A stretch of DNA of 64,000 nucleotides from the NCBI RefSeq assembly GCF_043945595.1, contig NZ_JBIFNP010000001.1, positions 434,001 to 498,000 of the forward strand. The letters run 5' to 3'. Below, piece after piece: positions 8,775 through 17,728 of this stretch. The DNA is from Paenibacillus_S sp043945595. Its GTDB lineage: Bacteria; Bacillota; Bacilli; Paenibacillales; NBRC-103111. The notes under the pieces are model-generated. The model was not told the DNA's origin, searched no databases, and saw only the letters and a program-made list of their open reading frames with translations. Positions within the stretch are counted from its first letter, which is position 1; each line of letters opens with the position of its first letter. The position numbers and the translations under genes are program-made.

Positions 8775-9854
8775 ATGGAAGGGCATGAGAAGCGTCTCAC
8801 CAATATGATATGGCGAAGCATGGGCGAGTCCGTCATACTCAGCCTTCTTCTGTTCGGCGTCATTGTCTACTTTCTGAGCTCCAACGGCTATATTAAAGAG
8901 TTCACCTCGTGGGAGGAGGGCGTCAAGCTCAGCCTGATGCTGATTGTGATTGTCTCTTTCATCGGGGGCATGTACGGCCTCTGGTACAGCAGCAGAATGA
9001 AACGGCGCCTGGAACAGCTTCGCGAAGTGATGCTTTCTTTGGAAAAAGGCAACTTGAGCCGGACGGTTCCGCCGCTTGGAGAGGACGAGATCGGCCGGCT
9101 CGGCGAGCAGCTGAACCTGATCACCAAAAAGTGGGAGGAGCAGGTGACCTCGCTGCAGCGGTTGTCCAATAACAACGCTCAGCTGGCGCAGAAGGCGAAA
9201 TATTCTGCGATTGTGGAAGAGAGACAGCGCCTGGCCCGCGAGCTGCACGATGCGGTCAGTCAGCAGCTGTTTGCGATTTCCATGACGGCTACGGCGGTAG
9301 GGCGGACGCTGGAGAAAGATTTTGACAAAGCGCAGCGCCAAATTTTTCTGATCGAGGAGATGGCCTCCGTGGCCCAGTCCGAGATGCGCGCGCTGCTGCT
9401 GCATTTGCGGCCGGTGCATCTGGAGGGCAAGCATTTGTCCGAAGGTGTGGTCGAGCTGCTGCAGGAGCTTTCGCTGAAGGTGCCGATGGACATTTCGTGG
9501 GAGCTGGCCGAGGAGATCGAGCTGCCTAAGGGTATCGAGGATCACCTGTTCCGTATCGTGCAGGAGGCGCTGTCGAACGCGCTGAGGCATTCGAAGGCGA
9601 CCAAGCTTGAGGTGCGGCTGACGCAGCCGACCCATGACGCCATTCGTTTGATGATCCGGGATAACGGAGCAGGCTTCGATCTGGATGCAAAAAAGCATGC
9701 TTCCTACGGCATTGTTACGATGAAGGAAAGAGTCAATGAAATCGGCGGTTCGCTGAATCTGATTACGGCTCCGGGCAAAGGAACCCGGATCGATATTCGT
9801 GTGCCGATCATGGCGGAAGGAGGAGAAGGCTTTGGAGAACGAGACGGTGATTAA
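8775..9854 (+). CDS. liaS: LiaS-type sensor histidine kinase
   Basis: 359 residues. Two membrane helices near residues 18-34 and 50-70 enclose a very short extracytoplasmic loop, typical of intramembrane-sensing kinases. A HAMP-like segment, a coiled coil and a HisKA_3 domain with RQRLARELHDAVSQQ follow (phospho-acceptor His158). The ATPase domain has QEALSNALRHS (N box) and DNGAGFD (G1 box). It lies in the NarL-type kinase family and pairs with the response regulator that overlaps its 3' end by 23 bases. Expected role: phosphorylate LiaR when LiaF inhibition is released by cell-wall antibiotics. Confidence 0.88.
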   Translation: MEGHEKRLTNMIWRSMGESVILSLLLFGVIVYFLSSNGYIKEFTSWEEGVKLSLMLIVIVSFIGGMYGLWYSSRMKRRLEQLREVMLSLEKGNLSRTVPPLGEDEIGRLGEQLNLITKKWEEQVTSLQRLSNNNAQLAQKAKYSAIVEERQRLARELHDAVSQQLFAISMTATAVGRTLEKDFDKAQRQIFLIEEMASVAQSEMRALLLHLRPVHLEGKHLSEGVVELLQELSLKVPMDISWELAEEIELPKGIEDHLFRIVQEALSNALRHSKATKLEVRLTQPTHDAIRLMIRDNGAGFDLDAKKHASYGIVTMKERVNEIGGSLNLITAPGKGTRIDIRVPIMAEGGEGFGERDGD

Positions 9855-10482
9855 GGTGCTGCTGGTGGACGACCATGAAATGGTGCGGATCGGACTGGCT
9901 GCCGTGCTCAGCACGGAAGACGACATCGAGGTCGTCGGCGAAGCAAGCAACGGGACGGAGGGCATCCGGCTGGCCCAGGAGTACAGGCCCGATGTGGTGC
10001 TGATGGATCTGGTCATGGAGGGGATGGACGGGATCGAGACGACCCGCCGCCTGCTTCAGCTGTACCCGGAATGCAAGGTTATTGTGCTGACGAGCTTTCT
10101 GGATGATGAGAAAATGTATCCGGTCATCGAAGCGGGAGCCTTCAGCTATCTGCTCAAAACATCCCGCGCCGCCGAGATCGCTCAAGCCATTCGCGCCGCG
10201 GTGAAAGGTCAGTCCATTCTGGAGTCCCAAGTGGCCTCCAAGATCATGAACCGGTTCCGCCAGCCGAAGCCGCAGGCCGCGGCGCACGAAGAGCTGACAG
10301 AGCGGGAGATGGAAGTGCTCCGCCTCATCGCCTCGGGCAAATCGAACCAGGATGTGGCCGATGAGCTGTTCATCGGCATCAAGACGGTGAAGTTTCATGT
10401 GACCAACATTTTGGCGAAGCTGGGGGTAGAGGATCGCACCCAGGCGGCCATTTATGCGTTTAAGAACGGGCTGGTGGAGTAG
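9832..10482 (+). CDS. liaR: LiaR-type NarL/FixJ response regulator
   Basis: A TTG start at 9832 is chosen because AAGGAGGAGAAGG lies just upstream and the receiver domain begins immediately (VIKVLLVDDHEMVR). An upstream in-frame GTG lacks such a site. Receiver features are the DD pair, phospho-acceptor Asp59 in VVLMDLVMEG, Thr/Ser in LTSF and Lys in LLKTS. The C-terminus is a LuxR/GerE helix-turn-helix (LTEREMEVLRLIASGKSNQD). It probably activates the operon's own promoter. The gene overlaps liaS, and its end runs 23 bases into the convergent TetR gene. Confidence 0.9.
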   Translation: MENETVIKVLLVDDHEMVRIGLAAVLSTEDDIEVVGEASNGTEGIRLAQEYRPDVVLMDLVMEGMDGIETTRRLLQLYPECKVIVLTSFLDDEKMYPVIEAGAFSYLLKTSRAAEIAQAIRAAVKGQSILESQVASKIMNRFRQPKPQAAAHEELTEREMEVLRLIASGKSNQDVADELFIGIKTVKFHVTNILAKLGVEDRTQAAIYAFKNGLVE

Positions 10483-11086
10483 CCTGCCCAGGCGGCCAGT
10501 CAGTGCCCGTCTTCGTAATGCCATCCCAAAAAATACGCCACACGCAGGCCAGACGGCGCTCGAAGTCGTGACGCCCGTAATAAAATAACTGAAGAAAGCA
10601 TCCGTCCATCAAACACAGATAGGATGCGATCAAGTCCTCCAACGGTTCCTCGCGCACAATCCCTTCACTGATGGCTGCCCGGAAAATGTCCCGCAGCTCG
10701 TCAGTTATCGTCTGCTCCGATTCCATAAAGCGGCGGTGCAGCTGGTCCTGCATAAAAGCAGGCGGAAACAGCATCGCCCGTTTCAGAAAAGTGACCTTCT
10801 CTTCCCCTAACAAATAATCATCGCAGGAATGCTTCAGAATGGTATACAGCATGTCTTCGGTTGTTGTGCTCTGAATCGAAGCGATCAGTTCCTTCGTCCG
10901 GCTGGACTGCTCCTGCAGCACGTCGTCGAATACGCTGAGGAACAGCTCTTCCTTGCTGCGGAAATGCGCATAAAGCGAAGGCGTTTTAATGCCGACTTCT
11001 TTGGCAATGTCAGATAAAGGCGTACCCTCATATCCGTTGCGGGCGAAGTGGCTTAACGCCGCGCGTTTAATGGCTGTTGCGGTCAT
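10460..11086 (-). CDS. TetR/AcrR family transcriptional regulator
   Basis: The start is placed at the ATG giving MTATAIKRAALSHFARNGYE, because GAAAGGAAC lies eight to nine bases upstream; an in-frame ATG 84 bases earlier has no comparable site. The N-terminal TetR helix-turn-helix is clear (TPLSDIAKEVGIKTPSLYAHF, KEELF). The ligand domain resembles the group with C-terminal TetR_C-type helices. It is divergent from the guanidine operon across about 400 bases, so it may regulate that operon or itself. No operator could be assigned with confidence. It converges on liaR with a 23-base overlap. Confidence 0.82.
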   Translation of the reverse strand: MTATAIKRAALSHFARNGYEGTPLSDIAKEVGIKTPSLYAHFRSKEELFLSVFDDVLQEQSSRTKELIASIQSTTTEDMLYTILKHSCDDYLLGEEKVTFLKRAMLFPPAFMQDQLHRRFMESEQTITDELRDIFRAAISEGIVREEPLEDLIASYLCLMDGCFLQLFYYGRHDFERRLACVWRIFWDGITKTGTDWPPGQATPPARS

Positions 11087-11271
11087 AAGCGGAACGTTCC
11101 TTTCATCGGATGATGTGACAATCGGTTGGACTTCAGCCGGTTTTAATTGGCTTTCGAACCTTATGATCATTAGTTTGTGTAATATATAATAACATTAATC
11201 CGGTGATTTATAAAGTTTTTTCTTGTTTTTGTTGGGGTTCAAGGGCGTTTAACATTTTTATGTCATATTAC

Positions 11272-11301
11272 TTGACATTATGAATGCTGTGCGTGTATAG
11301 T
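11272..11301 (+). promoter_or_regulatory. Promoter of the guanidine operon
   Basis: TTGACA at 11272-11277 and TATAGT at 11296-11301, 18 bases apart, form a good vegetative promoter. Transcription would start about 25 bases before the riboswitch aptamer. Confidence 0.75.
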
Positions 11302-11327
11302 ACAGATAACAGCATACGCCACATGTT

Positions 11328-11448
11328 TTCTAGGGTTCCGCAGCCTGCAAGGCTGGCCAGGTCCGAGAGAAGACACACGACATGGGTCGTGCACACGGAG
11401 GGAGAAAAGCCCGGGAGGATATCATAGATATCTTACCGGGCTTTTTTG
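11328..11448 (+). ncRNA. Guanidine-I (ykkC) riboswitch with expression platform
   Basis: The conserved class core is present in order: CTAGGGTTCCG (11330), hairpin CAGCC/GGCTG, GGTCCGAGAGA (11359-11370), hairpin CACGAC/GTCGTG, then ACACGGAGGGA and AAAAGCCCGGGAG. The final AGCCCGG also forms the 5' arm of a U-tailed terminator (11406-11447), so aptamer closure and termination compete. In the characterised class guanidinium binding stabilises the aptamer and prevents termination. Read-through into the ABC transporter and carboxylase genes would therefore occur when guanidine is present. This assigns the substrate of the whole operon better than protein homology does. Confidence 0.95.
11405..11447 (+). 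terminator. Riboswitch-controlled terminator
   Basis: AGCCCGG pairs with CCGGGCT, and an inner GATATC/GATATC pairing closes over ATA. Six to seven T residues follow. It lies between the aptamer and the first ribosome site (GTAGGGGGAAGAG). Confidence 0.88.
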
Positions 11449-11482
11449 TTTTTCGAAAAAAACCGGTAGGGGGAAGAGTTCT

Positions 11483-12520
11483 ATGAAAAAAGGATTGCTG
11501 GTCATTCTGAGTTTGGTATTGGTTTGTATGGCGGTTGTGAGCGGCTGCGGGAACAAAACGGCATCGACAGGCGGTTCCGGGAGCGGTACAGGGGGGAGCG
11601 AAGCGCCGATCAAGCTGGCGCTCAGTCCATGGCCGGGCTGGTTTGTATGGTACCTCGTCAAAGAAAAAGGCTTTTTTGAAAAGAACGGCGTCAATGTCGA
11701 GCTCGTCTGGTTCCCGGTATACAGTGACTCTTTGGCGGCGCTTGCCACCGGCAAAGTCGATGCGAACAGCCAGACGCTCAGCGATACGCTGGCTCCGGCC
11801 AGCAAAGACATTCCGCTGAAGGCCGTACTGGTGAACGACAACTCGCATGGCGGCGACGGCATCGTCGTGAAGCCGGGGATCCATGGCCTGCAGGATTTGA
11901 AAGGAAAGAAAGTGGCGACAGAGCTCGGTACGGTAGATCATCTGCTGATGCTGACTGCGTTGAATCAATCCGGCTTGAAGGAAAAAGATGTGAACTATGT
12001 GAACATGAGCGTCAACGATGCGGGGCCTGCATTTATCGCCGGTAACCTGGACGCAGCGGTGCTCTGGGAGCCCTTCTTGAGCAAATCGATCGCGGAGGGC
12101 AAAGGGAAGCTTCTTTTCTCCTCCAAGGATACCCCGGGACTGATTCCCGATCTGCTCGTGTTCAAAGAGGAAATCACCAAGAATCGTCCGGAGGACGTAA
12201 AGAAAATTTTGAATGCCTGGTTCGATGCACTGGATTACTGGAAAAAGAACCCGGAGGAAGCCTTAAGCATTATGGCCAAAGCGGCCGAAACCCCGGTTGA
12301 CGAGTACAAAGCCGGCGTGGACAGCGTGAAAATTTTTACGGTGGAAGATAACCTTAAGGCTTTCCAAAAAGCGGACGATTACACTTCGCTTCTCTATACA
12401 GGCCAAAAGACAGGTGAATTTTTGAAAAGCCTGGATATGCTCTCTTCCATTCCGAAGATGGATTCCGTCGTGGACGGCAGCTTTATTGAATCGATCGCCA
12501 AAGAACGAAAGCAACCGTAA
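11483..12520 (+). CDS. Guanidine ABC transporter substrate-binding lipoprotein (SsuA/NMT1-like)
   Basis: 345 residues. The signal sequence MKKGLLVILSLVLVCMAVVS ends in a lipobox VSGC (Cys22), so the mature protein is a membrane-anchored lipoprotein. A Ser/Gly linker and a periplasmic-binding-protein type II fold of the NMT1/SsuA class follow (IKLALSPWPGWFVWYLVKEK, KGKKVATELGTVDHLLML). Such proteins are usually labelled nitrate/sulfonate/taurine binders. Placement directly after a guanidine riboswitch makes guanidine the likely ligand. Its permease and ATPase lie at the distal end of the same operon (19809 and 20654), split from it by the catabolic genes. Confidence 0.88.
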   Translation: MKKGLLVILSLVLVCMAVVSGCGNKTASTGGSGSGTGGSEAPIKLALSPWPGWFVWYLVKEKGFFEKNGVNVELVWFPVYSDSLAALATGKVDANSQTLSDTLAPASKDIPLKAVLVNDNSHGGDGIVVKPGIHGLQDLKGKKVATELGTVDHLLMLTALNQSGLKEKDVNYVNMSVNDAGPAFIAGNLDAAVLWEPFLSKSIAEGKGKLLFSSKDTPGLIPDLLVFKEEITKNRPEDVKKILNAWFDALDYWKKNPEEALSIMAKAAETPVDEYKAGVDSVKIFTVEDNLKAFQKADDYTSLLYTGQKTGEFLKSLDMLSSIPKMDSVVDGSFIESIAKERKQP

Positions 12521-12532
12521 AGGAGCGTATCA

Positions 12533-13255
12533 ATGATGAACAGCATATGGAGCACTACCATTCCAGCCGGAGGCAAATCGTCCGGCACGATCGGCCGGGG
12601 CAAATGGATTCGTTTCACGGCTTTGCAGAGCGGAGCGAATGTGGCGGCGCTGCTCTATAACGCCCGGGATTTAACCGAGCGTTATAACATGCCGGATACG
12701 CTGAAAGCTCAGTATACCTCCCGTTTAACAAGGGGAAATGTGCTGATGAGCGATAACGGACGCGTACTGGCAAGCATTGTGGAGGACGGCCTGGGCTGGC
12801 ACGATACTTTGTGCGGGTACACGACCCGTGAGACGACGGATGCGAAGTACGGGACGACCACCTATCAGGAGCTGCGCAATGACTGGCTGCGAAGCGGGCA
12901 GGAGAATTTGACGGTCGAGCTGGTGCGCAGCGGGCTTGGTATACGCGATCTGGTGCCCGTCGTGAATTTGTTTTCCAAGGTTTACTGCGATGACGACGGA
13001 GAGATGAAGTTTGTTTCCGGGCATTGCGGAGAAGGGGCGGCGGTTACCCTCCGGACCGAGATGGATGTGCTGATGGTGCTGTCGAATACGCCGAATCCGC
13101 TCGACCCAAGTCCGGTTTACCCGTCGGTTCCGGTCAAGATCGAGGTGGGAACGGCGGCGCCGGTCGAAGCCGATGATTTTTGCGTGAATTACCGGCCGGA
13201 GAACCGCAGAGCTTTTGAAAATACATCGGCCTATTACTTGCTGTCGGGCGTGTAG
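12533..13255 (+). CDS. Carboxyguanidine deiminase subunit (DUF1989, urea carboxylase-associated)
   Basis: 240 residues of the DUF1989 family, historically called urea carboxylase-associated protein. Conserved segments are TIPAGGKSSGTIGRGKWIRF, LYNARDLTERYNMPDTLKAQ, GWHDTLCGYTT with its His and Cys, and FSKVYCDDDGEMKFVSGHCG. In guanidine pathways characterised in proteobacteria two such proteins (CgdA and CgdB) form a deiminase that removes ammonia from carboxyguanidine to give allophanate. I cannot say which subunit this is. Ribosome site AAAGGAG precedes the tandem ATGATG start, 12 bases after the transporter gene. The second paralogue is next. Confidence 0.85.
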   Translation: MMNSIWSTTIPAGGKSSGTIGRGKWIRFTALQSGANVAALLYNARDLTERYNMPDTLKAQYTSRLTRGNVLMSDNGRVLASIVEDGLGWHDTLCGYTTRETTDAKYGTTTYQELRNDWLRSGQENLTVELVRSGLGIRDLVPVVNLFSKVYCDDDGEMKFVSGHCGEGAAVTLRTEMDVLMVLSNTPNPLDPSPVYPSVPVKIEVGTAAPVEADDFCVNYRPENRRAFENTSAYYLLSGV

Positions 13256-13371
13256 GCCGGAGAGCTTGTGTGAGGTATCATCCATAAAAAAGAGGACGGC
13301 GCCGCAGCCGTGCAGAGCTTGGCTCAGGAACGGACGCCTTGATGATTACATTGGTATAGGAGGACGACGAG

Positions 13372-14027
13372 ATGGCCGTATTTCATAGGGTGGAAAGCCC
13401 CCGGACGACCGGGGATGCGATAGTGGACGAAACCGTTCTGGCCGGAAACGGATGGATGCGGGTGCTGGAGCCGGGACAGGTGCTGCGGATTGTGGACCTG
13501 GAGGGCAACCAGGCGGCGGATACGCTGTTTTACGATACCGATAACCCGGACGATCACTACAGCGCAGTTGCGACGATCGCCGGTCAAGGCAACATTTATT
13601 TGACGGCAGGCTCGGTTGGTGCCGGACCGAATCGGGGAAAGAGCTGTTAACGATCGTGGCCGATACGTGCGGCCGTCATGATACGGTGGGCGGCTCGTGC
13701 TCCGCGCAGAGCAACACGGTCCGTTATGCTCACGAGAAGCTGCCGATGCACAACTGCCGGGATACATTCATGCTGCAGCTGGCGCAGTTCGGCGAGGGAA
13801 GCTATTCGAAGCGGGATTTGGCCCCGAACGTTAACTTTTTTATGAATGTGCCGGTGACGCCGGAGGGCGGCTTGACTTTCGCGGACGGCGTCTCGGCTCC
13901 GGGCTGCTATGTGGAAATGCAGGCAAAGCGGCGGACGACGGTGCTGATAAGCAACTGCCCGCAGCTCAACAATCCTTGCAACGCCTACAACCCGACGCCG
14001 ATCCGGCTGCTTGTTTGGGAGAAGTAA
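13372..14027 (+). pseudogene. Second carboxyguanidine deiminase subunit (DUF1989), frameshifted
   Basis: ATG at 13372 with AGGAGGACGACGAG upstream. The first 80 residues (ETVLAGNGWMRVLEPGQVLR, DLEGNQAADTLFYDTDN) and a second frame (ELLTIVADTCGRHDTVGGSC, NTVRYAHEKLPMHNCRDTFM, VLISNCPQLNNPCNAYNPTP) are both typical DUF1989 and join near 13610-13625. The first frame otherwise stops at 13650. Metal-type ligands (Cys, His, Asp in DTCGRHD) are intact in the second part. Rejoined length is about 218 residues. With its neighbour at 12533 it should form the two-subunit deiminase acting after the carboxylase. Confidence 0.8.
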
Positions 14028-14060
14028 CGCATAACGATACCATTGTGAGGTGAAGCCATC

Positions 14061-17000
14061 ATGTTTACTAAAATATTAATCGCCAACCGCGGAGCCATCG
14101 CCGTCCGAATTGAGCGTACGCTGCGCAGACTCGGCATCGCCTCGGTGGCCGTCTATACTCAAGCTGATCAAGACAGCCTGCATGTCGATCAAGCGGACGA
14201 AGCCGTGCTGATCGGGGAAGGGCCGGCTAAAGACAGCTACCTGAACGCGGAGCTCATCCTGCAAACGGCTGTGGAAACCGGCGCGCAAGCCATTCACCCC
14301 GGATACGGATTTTTAAGCGAAAATGCGGAATTTGCCCGGGCATGCCGTGAGCGCGGCATTGCCTTCATCGGGCCGGCACCGGAGCAGATGGAGCAGTTCG
14401 GCCTCAAGCATTCTGCAAGGGAAATCGCCGAGAAAGCGGGCGTGCCGATGCTGCCGGGAACGCCGCTCATCTCTCAGCTGGAGGAGGCTTTGCTTCAAGC
14501 GGCCGAGATCGGCTATCCGGTTATTCTCAAAAGCACGGCCGGAGGGGGGGGCATCGGCATGCGGGTATGCGCGGACGAGGAAGCGCTGCGCGCCGCCTAT
14601 GACGGAGTTCGCCATCTGGCCGAGACGAATTTCAAGAACGGCGGTATTTTTCTCGAAAAATATATTGCCAGGGCGCGGCATGTCGAGGTACAGATTTTTG
14701 GCAACCGGTTCGGCGAAGTGGTCACCTTGGGCGAGCGTGATTGCTCCATTCAACGGCGCAATCAGAAGGTAATTGAAGAAACGCCTGCGCCGCTGCTGCC
14801 GGAGGCGGTACGGGCTGACATGCTGGCTGCGGCGAGACGTCTTGCCGCAGAGGTCGGATACCGCAGCGCGGGTACGGTAGAGTTTCTGTACGACCCGCAA
14901 GCGTACCGGTTTTACTTCCTGGAGGTCAACACACGGCTGCAGGTAGAGCACGGCGTCACCGAGGAGGTGCTCGGCGTCGACCTGGTGGAATGGATGGTCC
15001 GCGAAGCAGCCGACGAGCTGCGCAGCCTCGACGCGATGGTGCCGCAGCCCCAAGGCCACAGCATTCAGGCGCGCATTTATGCGGAAGATTGCCTGCAGCA
15101 GTTCCGTCCTAGCGCCGGACAGGTGAGCCAGGCGGTATTCTCCGAGCAGGCCAGAGTGGAGACGTGGCTGCGGGACGGCATCACCGTCACGTCGCTGTAC
15201 GATCCTATGCTGGCGAAAATTATCGTTCATGCGGATACGCGCAGCGAAGCGATCGCCAAGCTGATTCGCGCTCTCGAGGAGACGCGGTTGTACGGCGTAA
15301 CGACCAACCTGCAGTATTTGCAGGCGCTGCTGAAAGAGCGGGAGGTGCTGGACGGTCATGTCTACACACAGCTGTTGAACGGTTTCGAGCCGGCGGAGCA
15401 CGCGATCGAGGTGCTCGATGGCGGCGTGCAGACGACGGTCCAGGACTATCCGGGCAGAACAGGCCATTGGGATGTCGGCGTGCCGCCCTGCGGCCCGATG
15501 GATCCGCTGTCCTTCCGTATCGGCAACAAGCTGCTCGGCAACAAGGATGATGCGCCGGGTCTGGAATTGACCCTTCGCGGAGGCTCGTACCGGTTCCGTG
15601 AAGGCATGTGGTTCTGCATCACCGGCGCGGATATGCAGGCGGATTTGGACGGCGCTGCGGTACCGATGTATAAGCCCGTTTATGCTGACAAGAATCAAAT
15701 ATTAAGCTTCGGCGAGGCGAAAGAAGGCATGCGCAGCTACCTGTCGGTGGCTGGGGGATTCGATATGCCGAAAATTCTCGGCAGCGCATCGACTTTTACG
15801 CTTGGCGGCTTCGGCGGTCATGGCGGACGCGCACTGCGGGCCGGTGATGTGCTCGGTGTGAATCGGAGCGCGTTTTCGAATGAAACGCAGAATCAGGAGC
15901 CGGAGCTGGCTGCGGAATACCGCCCGGCGTTGTCCCGCACGTGAACCATCGGAGTCATTCCGGGTCCGCACTGCACGGAGGAATTTTTGCAGCCGGATTA
16001 CTTGCCGCAGCTGACTGAAACGAGCTGGGAGGTTCACTTTAACAGCTCCCGCACCGGGGTAAGACTGGTCGGTCCATGCACCGCATTGGACGCGGGAGGA
16101 CGGCGGAGAAGCCGGACTGCATCCGTCGAATATTCACGATAATGCCTATGCCATCGGAACCTTGGATTTGACCGGCGACATGCCGATCCTCCTCGGACCG
16201 GACGGCCCGAGTCTTGGCGGCTTCGTTTGTCCGGTAACGACGGCTACGGCGGAGTTCTGGAAAATCGGCCAGCTGCATCCGGGCGATACGGTTCGTTTCC
16301 GGCTGATCACGCTTGAGGAAGCGGAAGCGCTGAGGGCGGCGCAAGAACAACAGCTGGGTGCGATAGGAAGCTTGCACGAAAGGGAGCTGAGCGAGCTGAA
16401 GCCAGCCGTGCTGCGGGCAGCGGCAAGCCGGGAGATTACATCCGCCTATCCGCTGCTGGCGAGCGAAGAGAGCGGCCGCAAATTCCCGATCTCCATCCGC
16501 TGCTGCGGCGATCAGAACCTGCTTGTGGAATATGGTGCGATGGAGCTGGATTTGACGCTTCGGTTTCAAATCCACGCCTTAATGCAGGCAATTGGGGAAA
16601 GCGGCACGATTCCCGTTCTGGACTTGACCCCGGGAATCCGTTCGCTGCAGGTGCACATCGATCCGCTTCAAATTACGGTGCGCGAGGCTTGCGCTCGCAT
16701 AATGGAAATCGACAGCCAGCTGCCGCCGCTGGAGTCGATCCGGGTTCCGTCCCGCATCGTCCGGCTGCCGCTGTCCTGGGACGATCCGGCGACGCAGCTG
16801 GCAATCGACCGATACCAGCAGACGGTACGGCCGGATGCGCCGTGGTGCCCGAGCAACATTGAATTTATCCGCCGCATTAACGGGCTGGACCGCGTGGAAG
16901 ACGTGCAGAGCATTGTGTTCAATGCGAGCTATCTTGTACTGGGCTTGGGAGATGTGTACCTGGGCGCGCCGGTGGCAACGCCGATCGACCCGCGCCATCG

Positions 17001-17728
17001 CCTGGTCACGACAAAATATAACCCGGCGCGCACCTGGACGCCGGAGAACGCTGTCGGGATCGGCGGAGCCTACATGTGCGTATACGGCATGGAAGGTCCG
17101 GGGCGGCTATCAATTCGTCGGACGCACGATCCAGATGTGGAACCGGCTGCGCTCTACGGAAAGCTTCAAGCCGGGGAAACCGTGGCTGCTCCGCTTTTTC
17201 GATCAGATTCAATTTTATCCGGTGTCGGCGGATGAGCTGCTTCAGCTGCGCGAGGACTTCCTGCGCGGCCGATACGAAGCGGATATTACGGAAACGACCT
17301 TCGATCTGGGCGAGTATTTGAAGTTTCTAAGCTCGATTGAGGAGAGCGCGGATGCGTTCCGTACGAAGCAGCAGGCGGCGTTTCAGGCGGAGCGGGAAAG
17401 CTGGAAGGCGCTGGGGCTCGCCGAATACGTGTCCGAGAGCGACTCGGCTAAGGCTTCGCAGGACGATGAGCTGCCGGAGGGAGCCGTTGCGGTCCGCTCG
17501 ACCATGCCGGGCAGCGTATGGAAGGTGCTGGTCGCGCCGGGACAGCGGGTGAAGAAGGGCGATCCGCTCATCATCGTCGAGAGTATGAAAATGGAGTTTT
17601 CACAAACGTCGCCCTGCGACGGGTATGTGTCCACGGTGTACGTGAAGCCGGGGGATGAGGTGCACACCGGCCAGCTGATCGTTGCCAATACAATGGAGCA
17701 AAGGGAAGAGGAGGTCATCGGCGCATGA
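14061..17728 (+). pseudogene. Guanidine (urea) carboxylase, biotin-dependent; one TGA and two frameshifts
   Basis: The total span of about 1,220 codons matches the family. Order of parts: biotin carboxylase (IANRGAIAVRIERTLRRLGI, ATP-grasp loop KSTAGGGGIGMR, EVNTRLQVEHG); carboxyltransferase AHS2-type (TTVQDYPGRTGHWDVGVPP, from about 15430); AHS1-type (ISIRCCGDQNLLVEYGAMEL, about 16490); and the C-terminal biotinyl domain with ESMKMEF at 17580-17600, whose first Lys is the biotin site. Breaks: TGA at 15942-15944 where a Trp codon is expected (T-W-T-I-G-V), a +1 shift near 16078-16085, and another near 17099-17104 in CCGGGGCGG. The riboswitch and the DUF1989 pair indicate that the true substrate is guanidine, giving carboxyguanidine at the cost of ATP and bicarbonate. 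Confidence 0.88.

Noticed and set aside
8280..10016. Long open frame of 578 codons on the minus strand
   Set aside because: It lies opposite the LiaF, LiaS and LiaR genes, has no ribosome site, and its translation has no domain; it arises from GC-rich codon bias.
11087..11271. AT-rich imperfect dyad between the TetR gene and the guanidine promoter
   Set aside because: The arms match too poorly to claim a TetR operator.
14313..15698. 461-codon open frame on the minus strand
   Set aside because: Fully antisense to the biotin carboxylase domain, with no recognisable protein features.
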